This document shows positions 1 to 18,443 of a DNA stretch of 64,000 bases, in pieces (the stretch's first letter is position 1; each line of letters starts with the position of its first letter). Below the pieces are notes generated by a model. That model was not told the origin of the DNA. It did not search any database and worked only from the letters and a program-made list of their open reading frames with translations. The stretch is from the NCBI GenBank assembly GCA_002104895.1, contig MCFG01000086.1, forward strand, positions 45,001-109,000, in the 5' to 3' direction. The position numbers were made by a program, and so were the translations under genes. The stretch comes from Anaeromyces robustus (lineage: Eukaryota; Neocallimastigomycota; Neocallimastigomycetes; Neocallimastigales; Neocallimastigaceae).

Positions 1-33
1 ACATTTATATAATAATATTATGTAATTATTTAC

Positions 34-1783
34 CTTCTTTTCATCTACAACATGAGTTTGTTTACGAAGATAACGACGAAGTGAAGAAGATTTACCACGA
101 GTTCTTTTTCTTGGTTCAAATTTTTCATTGGGATGTGCAGCCTTTTAAGAATAATTAATTTATATTAAATTATATATACAATATATAGAAATATATAGAA
201 ATAAAATATTGAAGATATTAATTAATTAAATTATATTATCTAATAGTGTCTATAAATTTAAATATAATAAATTATTTACCTCCCATTCTAATTTCTTTTC
301 TTCAATAATTATATCCTTAGATGCACGATCAACACTACCAATAAAGTTTGGATTAAGAGCAATAGTTTCTGGTTGAAGCTATTTTTTTGTAATTTTATTA
401 AAAATTTTATTAGTTTTATATCAATTAGTTATCAATTCAATATATATAAAGGAATTTAAAATATTTGAAATATTAATATATTTACTTTTTCAAGAAGATC
501 ATGAACTTCTTTCTCTCTACGTTGCTTAACAGTTTCATATGGATTAGCTTCTAAACTATCAAAGTTTGGTTCACCGGAACCTGGTATAACAATACTTGAA
601 AAGCCTTTATCATGACTAATGCCAAGTATATCTTCAAATGGACAGAATTTTACGGTCTTTATTGAACAAGATGGTTGTAAATGTGACATATATGGTGATT
701 TTTGTTTTTCTTTAAATGCGTCTTTCCAAACCTATAAATATATATATATTATTTTAATATTAGTATTGTTATTATAATCATTATTATCACTAATAATAAA
801 TTTAATAAACTAAATAAAAAAAAAATAAAAAAAAAATAAAAATAAATTACATTAACATGTGGTCCAAAACCGATAGCTAATAGACCTTTTTGTGAAATAG
901 ATAATGAGGATGCTGGAGTAGGTGATAAATAATTTTGAAGTTCTTTGTAAGTTCTCAAATCCCATATTTTAACTCTTGAATCTAAACCAGCAGTTGCCAT
1001 ATAACTATTGATAAATTAATTTTTTATTTTTTTATTTTTAAACAAATTATTATAATTATTATAATTGTTATTAATATTAAATGCTTACTATCCTCCATTA
1101 TCAATAGCAATAGACTGTATTGGTGATTTATGACAAAGCATTTTTACTAATGGTGATGACATTGATGGTGACCATAAAGTTACAGTTCCTAAAAAATATA
1201 TTATATCATTTTTTATTGAATAAAATAATTATTTTTAATATTAAATTGATATAAATACATTTTGATTGTTATTAAAAATATAAACAAATTAAATTAAAAT
1301 AATTATAATAATATTATTATTATTAATATTAATAATTAATAGAATGATATTGATATTAATAATAATAATATTAAAAATAAAACCTAATTTACCATTTGAA
1401 TGACCAAGATTAATAACACCATTATATGGATTTTGTACCATACAATCACATCTTCCAAGTTTAGTATTAAATTCTGCAACTCTATTTCCTGTGGATGTAT
1501 CTTGATATTTTAACCAACCAGCATTACCTATAGTAACTAAAAGAAAATGATATGGAAGAAATTCAATCTTATTAACTTCAGTATGTTTACGAAGACAATG
1601 AAGTTCCATACCAGTTGAATCATATATATATGTATATTTCTTTTGAGCAACTGCAAACATAGTTTCATTATGAAGCCATCTTTTTTGTTTCAATTTATAA
1701 CATTTAAGACAAATATTATATATAATATAATTATTAATACACTATATATTATTTATATTTTAATTATTTTAAATATTATGAAG

Positions 1784-1817
<34 letters not shown>

Positions 1818-2704
1818 CTATTATGTTATGCATACTTAGCATCTCTAACAGTTTCATTTAAAAATAATTCACAACCTAATTTACCATTTTTCCAATTAAA
1901 AGTTGAAATATGACCTTTTTTACCAGCAATAAGCATATCTCTATTTAAAGAAATTATAATGATTATTATCGAATAAACATAATTTTATATTTAAAAACTT
2001 TAATTACTAAAATTATAATAACCTTCCATTTCTAGTATAATCAAATGTATATGGACCTAAAGTATCAAGTTCTAAATTAAACATCTTTTAAAAAAATTTT
2101 TTAAAAGAGATATTTCATTTTAGAATTTTGACTTTATTAAATCAATGATTTTTTAATATGTTATAATACTTATTTACTTACTTTAGCTTGAGTACTAAGA
2201 TCGACATTTTCTCTTATTTGGTCTTGTGTGAATTTATATGTTTTTTCCATTCCTTCAGCTTCCAAATAACTAATTTTTAATAATACATTAACAATTTTTG
2301 TTTTATACATATATATATATTTCATTATACATTTCGAAAAAAAATAATAATAATAATTTTATAATTTTAAAAATTAATTAAAATTTATTTAATAAAAATT
2401 TATTAATAATAAATTTTTAATAATAATATTATATAGCAATTATTATTTATTCAAATATGAAATTTATAATATATTTTATACAAACTTACCCTGCTTCCTC
2501 AGTTAAAAGTAATTCAGATTGAACAGATTTAAAAGCTGCTTCTTTATTTTTTCTTTCAAATTTTTTCATGTTTCCTTTAACTTTTTTATCACTAATTGAC
2601 TTTATTTCACCACTTTGTCCTCTGTTGTATTTATTCATTTTTTTCAAAACTTCAGGACTAATGTCCTTTCTGTTGATATCTTCTTTCTTACTTGGTTTTG
2701 CCAT
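34..2704 (-). CDS. UTP7: UTP7/WDR46-like U3 snoRNP WD-repeat protein, 3' end beyond window
   Basis: Small-subunit processome protein needed for 18S rRNA maturation in the nucleolus. Ten exons are visible on the minus strand: 2490-2704, 2182-2269, 2023-2084, 1836-1940, 1393-1679, 1089-1188, 851-1004, 731-486, 378-280 and 141-34. They sum to 488 codons in frame, and the last one ends at a GT donor, so the C-terminus lies left of the window. Recognition rests on the stretch reading [20 protein letters not shown], then WD-type segments ([17 protein letters not shown]), then the BING4 C-terminal region ([20 protein letters not shown] followed by [12 protein letters not shown]). The N-terminus is Lys-rich, as expected for a nucleolar protein. 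The exon starting at 1679 does not use the ATG at 1693; it begins inside the conserved WLHNE block. Identity is secure; exact splice sites are by eye. Confidence 0.93.
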
Positions 2705-3614
2705 TTTGATTTCTTTTTTTAATTAATTAAAATAATAGAATAATTTATTGAAAAAAAAAATAATTTATTTTATATATATATATAATAAAATTAATGTGAA
2801 TATATAAAATTATTAAAAAATAAATGAAATTTTCAGGTATAAATTATTAAATAATAATTAAAAATATTATTAATTGTCAGTTATTATCTAATTTTTTGGT
2901 ATTAAATTAATGATATAATAGTTTAAAATTAAATATTCTATATTTAATAACAAATTGTAATATTTTAATAGAACTTTATATTTTGAAGTAAGATAAAAAA
3001 ATATATTAAATATTATTGAGAAATTGCATATTCAAATTCTAATTAATATATATAATTTAAAAAAAGCATCTTCAAATTCTAATTAATTTATACTAAATAT
3101 ATTTTACCTAAATATCAAATGAATACCAAACGGTGTGTTATTAATTTTTCCTTATTTAAATATTAAAAAAAAAAAACAGATAGTATTTGCTTTTTTCAAT
3201 CCAGAACAACGTAAGAAAAATGAATTATGAAATTTGATTTTGATATTAAAGAAAAAAGTTAATTGTAAACCAATAAATACTATGGATAAGGAAAAAATAT
3301 TAATAATATGGTAATATTGAATATTTTTAAAATTTAAATTTTAAAAGTTCCACTTAATACAAATACAAATTTAATATTAAATTCAAAAAAAAAAAAAAAA
3401 AATATACATATAATTATAATAAAAATCATATAATAAACCAATCATTACCAATAAATAATCTATACAAAATTTTAAAAAAGGAATTCTTTCACGTGTTATT
3501 ATCATTGTTTTTATATAAATATGAGTTTCATACATTAAATTATACAAAAAAAATATATTGAATATTTTAAAAAATATACTTCTCTTTAAAGAAATTTCAA
3601 TAAATAGAATTATT
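2705..3614. other. Divergent intergenic region UTP7 / DUF4604 gene
   Basis: About 0.9 kb between the two divergently transcribed start codons, so it should hold both promoters. It is almost pure A/T with A-tracts near 3168 and 3387. I see no gene and no clear regulatory motif. Confidence 0.6.
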
Positions 3615-4827
<1,213 letters not shown>

Positions 4828-5574
4828 AATTAAATAGTTTTTATGTATATAACTCAATATAAATTTATTTTATTTATTTATTTTTTATAACGTTATACTT
4901 ATAAGTTTTATGCATAAATTTTATACCATTATTTAATTGATATATAACTTTAATGCATAAATTTTATACCATTATTTAATTGATATTATATATGTTTAAA
5001 TAGAAATAATATATCAAACATAATATATAGTAAAACAACATTTTGGATACATAATATATTTGTATTATTTAAATAATTATATTTGTCAAAATTATATATT
5101 TTTTATACATTAATTTTTCATAATTATTTATATAACTTATATTAATCATAAAAGCAACAAAATAAAAATAATTTTCTCTATATTAATTCCTAATTAGATT
5201 TCCAATTTGTTGTTAATTTATTATATTTTATTTTTTTATTTTTATTTTTATTTTTATTTTTATTTTTATTTTTATTTTATATTATTAATTAAATAATTAT
5301 TTATTTATTTATTTATTATTGTGCTATTGTTATTCCTATTGTTGTTGTTATTATTGTTAATGTTGTTATAACTTTCATTTTGCTATTGTTAAAATTTTAA
5401 TAAATATAAACAAAAATATTTTGGAGCAATATAATATTTATTATATTATTGTAACAAATATAGATTATTATTGAATGAATTATTTATTACAGATTCTTTT
5501 AAATATGGTAAAATAAATCAATTATTATGATTTATTATCTCATATGAGTTTATGTTTTTTATTTACTAAATAGT
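4828..5574. other. Convergent spacer with a 34-base direct repeat
   Basis: This is the 3' region shared by the DUF4604 gene and dihydroorotase. A sequence beginning ATGCATAAATTTTATACC occurs at 4910-4943 and again at 4953-4986, essentially identical. A (TTTTA)n run lies around 5222-5278. No gene seen. Confidence 0.7.
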
Positions 5575-7474
5575 TTATAATAATTTCCAATTAATAGTCT
5601 TATTAGCTAAAAATGGAACAACCGATTGGGTTTGACCTTTTTCATCTTGATATGGATATTCATCAGGAATAGTATTTTGAGCTTTAACTAATTTAACCTT
5701 TTTACGAGAATCTAAATTAAGTGGTAAACCATAAAATTTTCTACCTAGATAATTAAATTTACATATCAAAATTTTTAACAAAAAATAAACATGTTATTTT
5801 GTATTCAATAGTAAAATAAATAAATAAATAGTAAAAAAATTTATATAGATATTTACCATTAACACAACAAAAATCATGTAATTTATCTAAACAACCAAAA
5901 CTTTCAAAAATATCAGCCAAATATGGTAAAATATTTGGTGTAGTAAAAACACCAGCAGGAGCTTTTGCACTTTCTTTTTTAATACGTGGATGTGGTGCTG
6001 AATCAGAACCAAGGAAGAATTGTGGAAGACCTTTTTTAAAATATATTATAATATATATCAATAATGTATTTATTAATTATTCACTCCCAAAATTTTTTAA
6101 AAAAAGTTTTCTCTAATTAAATAATAATCAGTAACATGGATATTTAAATCATTTTTTTTTTTATACTTTTATAGTCTTCATTAGAAGTTTTTCATAATTA
6201 CCATCATATTTTATCCTTAAAAAATATATATATATATAATACAAACAATAATCTCTTATTATTATACTAACCATCTTTTATAACACTACGAAGAGCCTCA
6301 CGATCTTGTGGGTATTTAGCAACTGGCTTACAGAAATTATGACATTGACCAGCCCAATCATCTATAAGTAATTGAAGATGATGAACTGTAAGAGTACACG
6401 CAACATTTGGTGAATTGATTTTTTTAATCTATAAAACCAAAATTTTCAAAAATAAAATTATTATTCGAGGTTAATGTAAATTCTGATTTATTATTCATTT
6501 TTAACCATTTGTATTTATTTATTAAACATTTAATATATTTAAAAAATAAAAAAAGAAAAAAATATATATACCAAATTAATAGATTCTTTAGTTGTTGCAT
6601 GTTCTAAAACAATTTTTAAATTTGGAAAATCTCTATGTAATTCCTCTAAATTTTTTAAGAATTCTATTTCTGCATTCATAACACAAATATTCTTTTATAT
6701 ATAATAATTAATAATTGAAAATAGCATACAAATATATAAATATAATAAAAATATATATTATATATTATCTTAATATTTATTATCTTTATAAAAAACAAAT
6801 AGATACATTGTCTGGACTACTAGGAACTTCACCATGAATATTAAGGACCATATTAACTTTTTCCATGGCTCTAAAAACATCATAATAAACAGTGTAACTT
6901 TCAACACCACTATCACTATTAGTAGTAACACCTCTTGGATATGATTTTACACCTAAATAAAATTAAACATTAAATTAAATAATAATATATTGAAAATAAG
7001 TATTTTTTAAACTATAATATTGTCATTTAATTATTATCTTTAACTATTATATTAAAAACAAAAGAAAAAAATAATTTACCAACAATTCCAGCTTTAGCAG
7101 CCTTATAAATTTCTTCTGGAGTTAAATCTGGAGTTAAATATAAAGTCATTAAAAATTCAACTTCTGGATTGTAAGATTGGAGTAATTTTTTGTACTCTAA
7201 AGCTTCATCAGTTGTCTTAATTGGAGGTTGAAGATTTGGCTTAATAATGAATATTTTTTTAAAAAAGAAATTATTATTATTAAACCTTTAGTTAATCTCA
7301 AAATTTATTAGTAATAATTATTTTTAATGAAATAATAAATAGTACCATAACATATGCTAATCCAACACCACCATCACTAACTTGTTTTGCAATAAGCTTA
7401 GTAATTGCACCTTGACGAAGGTGAGTGTGAAAATCATCAACAACAGGAAGTTCAATAGTTTGTAGTTGTTCCAT
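5575..7474 (-). CDS. URA4: Dihydroorotase
   Basis: Pyrimidine synthesis step 3: cyclises N-carbamoyl-L-aspartate to dihydroorotate. Seven exons on the minus strand (7474-7346, 7239-7080, 6952-6807, 6691-6572, 6428-6272, 6030-5857, 5744-5575) give 351 residues, the normal length for the single-domain enzyme of fungi and bacteria. Active-site signatures are intact: the metal-binding HTH in DDFHTHLRQG near the N-terminus, the carboxylated-lysine region VKSYPRG, the histidines in LNIHGE and LEHATT, and the catalytic Asp in GSDSAPHP. The start ATG at 7474 puts the HxH motif at residue 16-18, as in homologues. It is divergent from the SLC10-type gene, with a 1.2-kb spacer containing a (TTTA)n array. 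Nothing suggests loss of function. Confidence 0.97.
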
Positions 7475-8659
<1,185 letters not shown>

Positions 8660-9970
8660 ATGATATCAATAATATGTAGGTTTTCATACTATTATTTATA
8701 TTTTTATGAAATAAGAAATGCTTTTTTGTTAATATTAAAAATTATATATGGCTATATTTCTATAATATACTAATATAACTCTATATAAATTAATATAAAA
8801 AAAAAAGATATTTTTATAATATATCTATTAACAATTAAGAATATATCAACGTCATTACTTTCAAAAAAAGATGAATCATATGGTATTTAATATTATAATA
8901 TTATAAAATTATAGTATCATTATCTCATATTAATAAGATATATACATAAAGATATTTATATATCACTATATACTTGTTGTTTGGAATCTAATAAGTTGAT
9001 ATTAGAAGAATCAGATCTTAATTTTTCCATTAATTTAAATAACATACCTATTCATCCTATTAATATAACGTTATTATCAAATGACAACTTTAAGCATTTT
9101 GAGGTTAGCAATCCGTATATATATTTTCCTAGTGGATATCAAAGTCTGACATTAGAAAACAATAATACAGTTTTACAGAAACAAATAGAAAACTATGAAT
9201 TATCAAAAAAATTTTCACTAAAAAAAAAATTATTAGGAAAAAGCGAACTTCATTTTGATATTTTAACAAATGAAACAAATATTTCTTATGATGACTACAT
9301 TAAAAATTCAATAAAAATAAATGTGGAGCATTCATTAAGTCCACCATTCTATATAATTATTATAGCTACATTCTTATTCATTTTTTCATCTGGTTTAAAT
9401 CTTTCAGGATGTATATTATCAAAAAATCTATTTATTATATTATTATTAATTTATTATTATAATTCTTAGTATGAGTTATAATAATTTGAGTAGCAACTGA
9501 TGTTTTATTATTATTATTATTATTATTAATGCAATAAATTAAAATAATAAATATTTCAGATACTTTAAAAAGAACATTTACAAATAAAGAAAATGGAAAA
9601 TCAATAATCTGTGGTATAATATGTCAATTTATTATAGTACCATTAATAAGTAATATACATATAAATAGCATATATTTTATATTAAATAATTTTAACATTA
9701 TTATTAATATATTATATATAACAAAAAATTAGGTATTACTATTAGTATATTATTTAAACAAACAAATTATCAAAGATTTAGTGTATTTCTTGTATCTATT
9801 AGTCCTGGATCCATTATAGCACCAATTTTTACATATTACATAGGGGGTGACAGAGCATTAGCCGAGAGTCTATGTTTAATTTCAACATTATTAGGTAAAT
9901 ATAAATGTAACATAATTAACACATATTAAATTATACCAATTTTAAATTGATAATAATATATATACAAAAT

Positions 9971-10008
<38 letters not shown>

Positions 10009-10974
10009 AGAAATATGCATAATTAAATATATTAAAAAAGAATTTTTATTTCAATAAAAATAATTGTTTTAAATTTATTTATAATTGTTTTTTATATGTG
10101 TATTTATTATTATTATTATTTATAAAATACTAAATAATAATAATAAAACAGGATCATTATTATATGCTTATTATATGTGGATTTATTTTATTTTGTCAAA
10201 CTTGGGAACAGAAATGTTTAGATTTTCGGTATTACATCATATTATTAAAATATAATAATAGATCATATTAAAAAATTTGCAGAATATTTATTAAATATAT
10301 GTATATATATTTATAAGAGTATTAATTTCTCATTTATGTATAATTTTATTTTATTATTTATAATACAACATTTACAATATATATATGCTGTTGTTGTTAT
10401 TTAATATTGCCATTAACAGCTAGTATTCTTATTGTGTATTATTGTATATTTAATATTGCCATTAACAGCTGGTATGCTTATTCAACACTATAAACCTTTA
10501 TGGGCATCATGGTTACGAAAAGGAATTCCATTATGGGGAGCTATGACAATAGTAACCTCATTTGTAGTTGCCTTAAAGGATTATGCTGAAGCTTTTGCAA
10601 AAAATTGGCAAATTTATTCAATATCTATAATCTTAACTTCAATTAGTCTTGGTATATCAACATTAGTATCGAAGTTTTTTAAATTGAACTCTCAAAAAAC
10701 TCGAACTATATGTTTGAACACTGCTTTACCAAATATTCCATTAGCAATAACAATTATGCAAGGATTATTAATACCAAATTGTGCTCAAGTATTACAAGCA
10801 TTTCCATTATTCCATTTATTTTGGATGATAATAGAATGTACCATAATCTGTGTTATAATATATTACTTCTTTCCATTAATAGAAAATATCAATGAAACTT
10901 CAGAGCCATTTGAAGCGAATTATGACCAAGAAAACGAAGAAACACGTATATTAACTTCCACTAGAAATATATAA
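8660..10974 (+). CDS. SLC10/BASS-family membrane transporter, short paralog
   Basis: Predicted bile-acid:sodium symporter-family protein of 477 residues. Exons: 8660-8675, 8808-8882, 8952-9410, 9560-9649, 9733-9894, 10152-10228 and 10420-10974. The first two exons, which give a hydrophobic signal-like start, are inferred from phase and from the paralog at 18.4 kb; the rest is well supported. An N-terminal extracellular domain of about 170 residues precedes the transmembrane part, an arrangement like human SLC10A3/SLC10A5. The membrane domain contains SISPGSIIAPIFTYYIGGDRA and the family-type segment NTALPNIPLAITIMQ. The C-terminal cytoplasmic tail is short (about 35 residues). Substrate unknown. 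All six intron positions and phases match the paralog, so the two arose by duplication after the introns were in place. Confidence 0.82.
9970..10006 (+). repeat. Poly-A tract in intron of the first SLC10-type gene
   Basis: A homopolymer A run of more than 30 bases inside the intron between 9895 and 10151. Confidence 0.9.
10398..10483 (+). repeat. Tandem duplication spanning a splice acceptor
   Basis: The segment TTTAATATTGCCATTAACAG occurs twice, 49 bases apart, and the similarity continues past it (CTAGTATTCTTATT versus CTGGTATGCTTATT). The first copy supplies the acceptor AG at 10418-10419 of the last exon; the second copy is coding (LILPLTAGML). Confidence 0.85.
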
Positions 10975-10980
10975 TTAATT

Positions 10981-11152
10981 TTCAAATAGTTAACTATTAA
11001 AATAGATAAATAACAGTTTTGTAATAATATTTAGTAATAATTATTCAAATATTAGTTATTAAAATAAATAAATAGCATTTTTGTAAAAACATTTAGTAAT
11101 AATTATTCAAATAACTAAGTGTTAAGATAAATAAATTACATTTTTCAGTAAT
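10981..11152 (+). repeat. Three-copy 62-bp minisatellite 3' of the SLC10-type gene
   Basis: Three imperfect copies begin with TTCAAATA at 10981, 11044 and 11106; each runs through a TTAGTAATAATTA-like end. They start only 6 bases after the stop codon, so they would fall in the 3' UTR. Confidence 0.85.
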
Positions 11153-11621
11153 TTTTTCATAATAAATCAAATAGAAATGAAAAATATTTTTTAATATATA
11201 TTTAATATTAGTATAATAAAGTTTAATTGAATATCATTTTTTAAATTAATTATCATAAATAAGTAATAATTATAAAAAAAATATTATATATTATTTTTAA
11301 TTTTTTAATAAAATATCATATTAAAAATAAATAAATAACTATGTAATAATTGTATTATTAAATAACATATTTTTTTAGTAATCATTTGAATTTATGATTT
11401 AAAAATTTAAAGAAAAATTCTCAATAACATGATTGGTTAAAATTATTTTCATTATTTTAATTTAAAAAAAAAAAAAAAACATGTTCTTATATTGAACTTT
11501 GTATAATAATAGTTGTAAAAACGTAATGAATTTTAAATTTTACATATTTATTTACAAAAATAAATATATATAATACAATAAAAAAAATTATAATAAAATA
11601 TAAAATTGTTTAACAATAAGA
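11153..11621. other. Spacer upstream of DPH2
   Basis: About 470 bases of A/T-rich DNA between two plus-strand genes; it must hold the DPH2 promoter. No motif or gene recognised. Confidence 0.55.
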
Positions 11622-14313
<2,692 letters not shown>

Positions 14314-14478
14314 CCTTAATTTTAAGATATAAAATATCTATTTATTATAACAAAAAAGCTAACTTAATAAAAAGAATCAAAAACTATTCTTTTGTTATTC
14401 TTAAATTTAATAAAATTTTAATCATTAATAACAATAAATATATATAAAAGCATAAATAAAATTTATATAATAAAAATT

Positions 14479-14880
<402 letters not shown>

Positions 14881-15497
14881 TAATTTTTTTTTTAAACCAT
14901 ATACTTAATATTAATTAATTATTTATTTAATAAACTTTTTAATTAATTTATAAAACGTTTTTCCTTTATATAGAAACTTTAATATATATAAATATATTAA
15001 ATCATAAAATTTATATTAAATAATAATCTCCAATAATTCTTATATACAATTTAATATTATTCTAATATATACATTTAAGCTAATTATATATTTACATATA
15101 AATTATGTATTTTTTTTTTAAATGTGAAAAATAAATTTTACAAATTCTTGGTATTAATAATTAAAATTTTAAAACAAAAAAAGAAAAAAAAAAAAAATAA
15201 AATTACTATATAAATCAACATATAATTATTATTATTAATAATTTTTTATCAGTATTTTTATTATATGTTTTATATCAATAAACATATGATAATAAATATT
15301 TTATAAAAATATTGTGTTTTATCTTGTATTTATAAATATTATTGAATGTTTTATTTTATTTTATTTTTTTTTTGTCATTTTATATTACATTCTTAATCAT
15401 AAATGTAGGTAAAAATAAATATATATTAATATAAATATATAATTATTATATAACAATAAAAACTTTATCATATCATTCAATTATGTTATAATAAAAT

Positions 15498-15569
<72 letters not shown>

Positions 15570-15591
15570 TTAATTATTTATTTATTTATTT

Positions 15592-15675
<84 letters not shown>

Positions 15676-15689
15676 TTTTTTTATTTATT
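15498..15689 (+). repeat. (TTTA)n array
   Basis: About 190 bases of TTTA repeats with one TTAATTATTT interruption around 15570. Confidence 0.95.
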
Positions 15690-18443
15690 AATCCACATTT
15701 TTTTGCTTTGTTTTGTTTTTTTCATTTTTTGTTATTTATTCTTCATTTTTTGGTATTCTTAATTATTGTTTTTCATAAATTTAATATTATTGAAATGAAT
15801 TATATTACAATATATTAACAATATATTGTATTATTTTTTCAATAGAATTATTAAAAAAAAAAAACATTTAAAAAAATATTTATATTAATTAAACTTCATA
15901 AATATATATTCTTTTCAAATTAAATTCGAAATACACAAACATATTAAATAGAAATCAAATTATTAAGTATTATATAATACAATATATTATTATTATATAA
16001 TCATAAATTAAATGATTAGTTTTTCTATTTTATTATTAATACTTTGGAAAATATATAATCATAAACTATTATAATTAAATTTATTTTATAATAAATATAC
16101 TTCTTTTCAAAGATATACGTCAAATACTAGGTGCATATAGTAAAATAAAATTTTAGTTAAATGTTGTTAGTTATATTAGAATATACTTAGAACATAACTT
16201 TATTATACTTTATAAATATTTAATATTACTTTTTAATTAAAATTATATATATTAAGAATAAATTATTTAATTATATTATATATAATAATTTTTAAAAATT
16301 TATTATATATTATTAATGTAAATTAATATATAATATAATATAAATAAATTTAAAATTTAAAGTATATCTATTTATATTTATATTAAATATGGTCAATTAT
16401 TAATTTTAGTTTGTATTATTATATATATAATAATATATTAATTTTATATGTAATATTTATTTATTGTAAAATATATATATTTATACTTTTACATTTACAT
16501 ATACAAATATATGATGCTTGATACAATTGTAGTATATTACCATATAAAATTTTATATTATTTAATTTAATTAACTATAAAATATTTAATAGTTAAAGAAA
16601 TAATTATATAAATGTTTAATTAATAAGTAAAATCTTTAATTAATATACCATTTACATTATCTTATATTACATTATATTATGTTATATTTATTTCAATTAT
16701 TCAAAATATATTATCAATAGAATTTTCATTTTTTACATTATTAATTTTCTATCCATTTCTTACAAAAGTTATATAAATTCTTTTTTTATTCTCTAACTCC
16801 TTTATTTAAAAAATTAAACAATTATTAATTATAATAATTATTTATATAATTATTTAATTAATTACTAAAGGAATTAAAAATAAAAAATAAAATAATATAA
16901 TAATATAATATAAAAAAATATTATAAAAGCTAAAATATATTTTATATATTATAAATAAAAATGTTTTTTTAATTTATAAAACTAAAAATATACTTTTATA
17001 AATTAAAACGAAATATTAATAATTATTATTATTATTATTACAGAAACTAATTTAATAAATGATATAATATACAAATACTTCCACAAACATAAAATTTAAA
17101 AATTAATAGATTTATTTAAATTTTTAAATAATCTGTAATTAGAGATATGGTAAGAATATTATTTAATATTTATATTTATATATATATTTTTTTTTTTGTT
17201 TTTTTGTTTTTTTCTTTAATAATAACAAAATGAAAAAATATCAAAATAGAATTTTATATTATGCATTTTTAATATTTAATATAATAAACAATCTGAAAAG
17301 TATCATTAAAAATAAATATTGTCAAATAACTATATTAATATAAATAAAGTAAATATTAGCAATATATCAATATTAATTATAGATATTAAATATTTTATAT
17401 AGATTTAATAACAAGTTTTAGTTTTTTTTGTCAAAAATATGTTTATAAAATCTAATTATAATAATGTAAACAATATACATTTTTATAACTTTTTTACATT
17501 ACTAACTATCAATTTATTATTTATATATATTAGTATTGTTTAATATTATATTTATTTATTATTTAATAACTTGTTTATAGGAAAACATTATTATTAAATA
17601 TAAATATTCCATCTTTTTCTTATTATCTATATCGTCTTAAACATATATATTTGCAATATTAAAATAAATCATCGTTTTTCTTATAATTTTTATATATAAA
17701 ATATATAATATTACGAAATTACTATTCAATTTTGAGACACAAAAAAAAATATTTAAATATATATACATATATATATATATTTACATTTTAATATAGTATT
17801 TTTTTTATATCATATAGTATTAAACTTTTGCAATATATATAGTATTGTTGAATATTTATTATTATAATAATAAATAGGAAAATATCAGCATATTAAAAAG
17901 GATATATATTTATAATATTTAATAATATATCAGAAAAAAAAAAAGAAAAAGGAAAAAAAAATTAAATATTAATTCTTACAAGCATACCTAAAATTTTAAA
18001 CATACTTCAAAAAATCAATAGAAAAAAATTCATTTACTTCAATACTATCATAGGGGTGTTTTTTTTTTTTTAATTTACTATCAATTTATATTTTTTTACT
18101 TATAATATTATTAAAACAGAAGTAATAAAAATATACAGTTGTATATAAAAAGAATTGTTAATAAATAATATTAATAGTAACATTTTTGTTTTGGATTTTT
18201 ATTGAAATGTTTTTATATTTCTAAAAAATTTCAATGCAACAAACTTGTTAATATAAATAATATTAATATTAAAAAAAATCATCTATTAATAGTCATTAAA
18301 TTTATGTATTAAAATTTAATTTAATCAACCATAAAAAGTGAATAAGCAAATAAATAAATAACCCAAGAATTAGAAAAGAAAAAAAAAAAAAAAGCAATTA
18401 TTATTATTCAATATTAAATTAATTTCATAATTATATTAAAAGA

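Noticed and set aside
1289-1693. Separate 134-residue gene on the minus strand starting at 1693
   Set aside because: It is one UTP7 exon plus flanking intron; the conserved WLHNE block and phase put the exon start at 1679.
1643-1861. Plus-strand frame ending in poly-Lys
   Set aside because: Overlaps UTP7 exons antisense and runs through a poly-A tract.
10710-10895. 61-residue plus-strand frame
   Set aside because: Alternate frame inside the last exon of the first SLC10-type gene.
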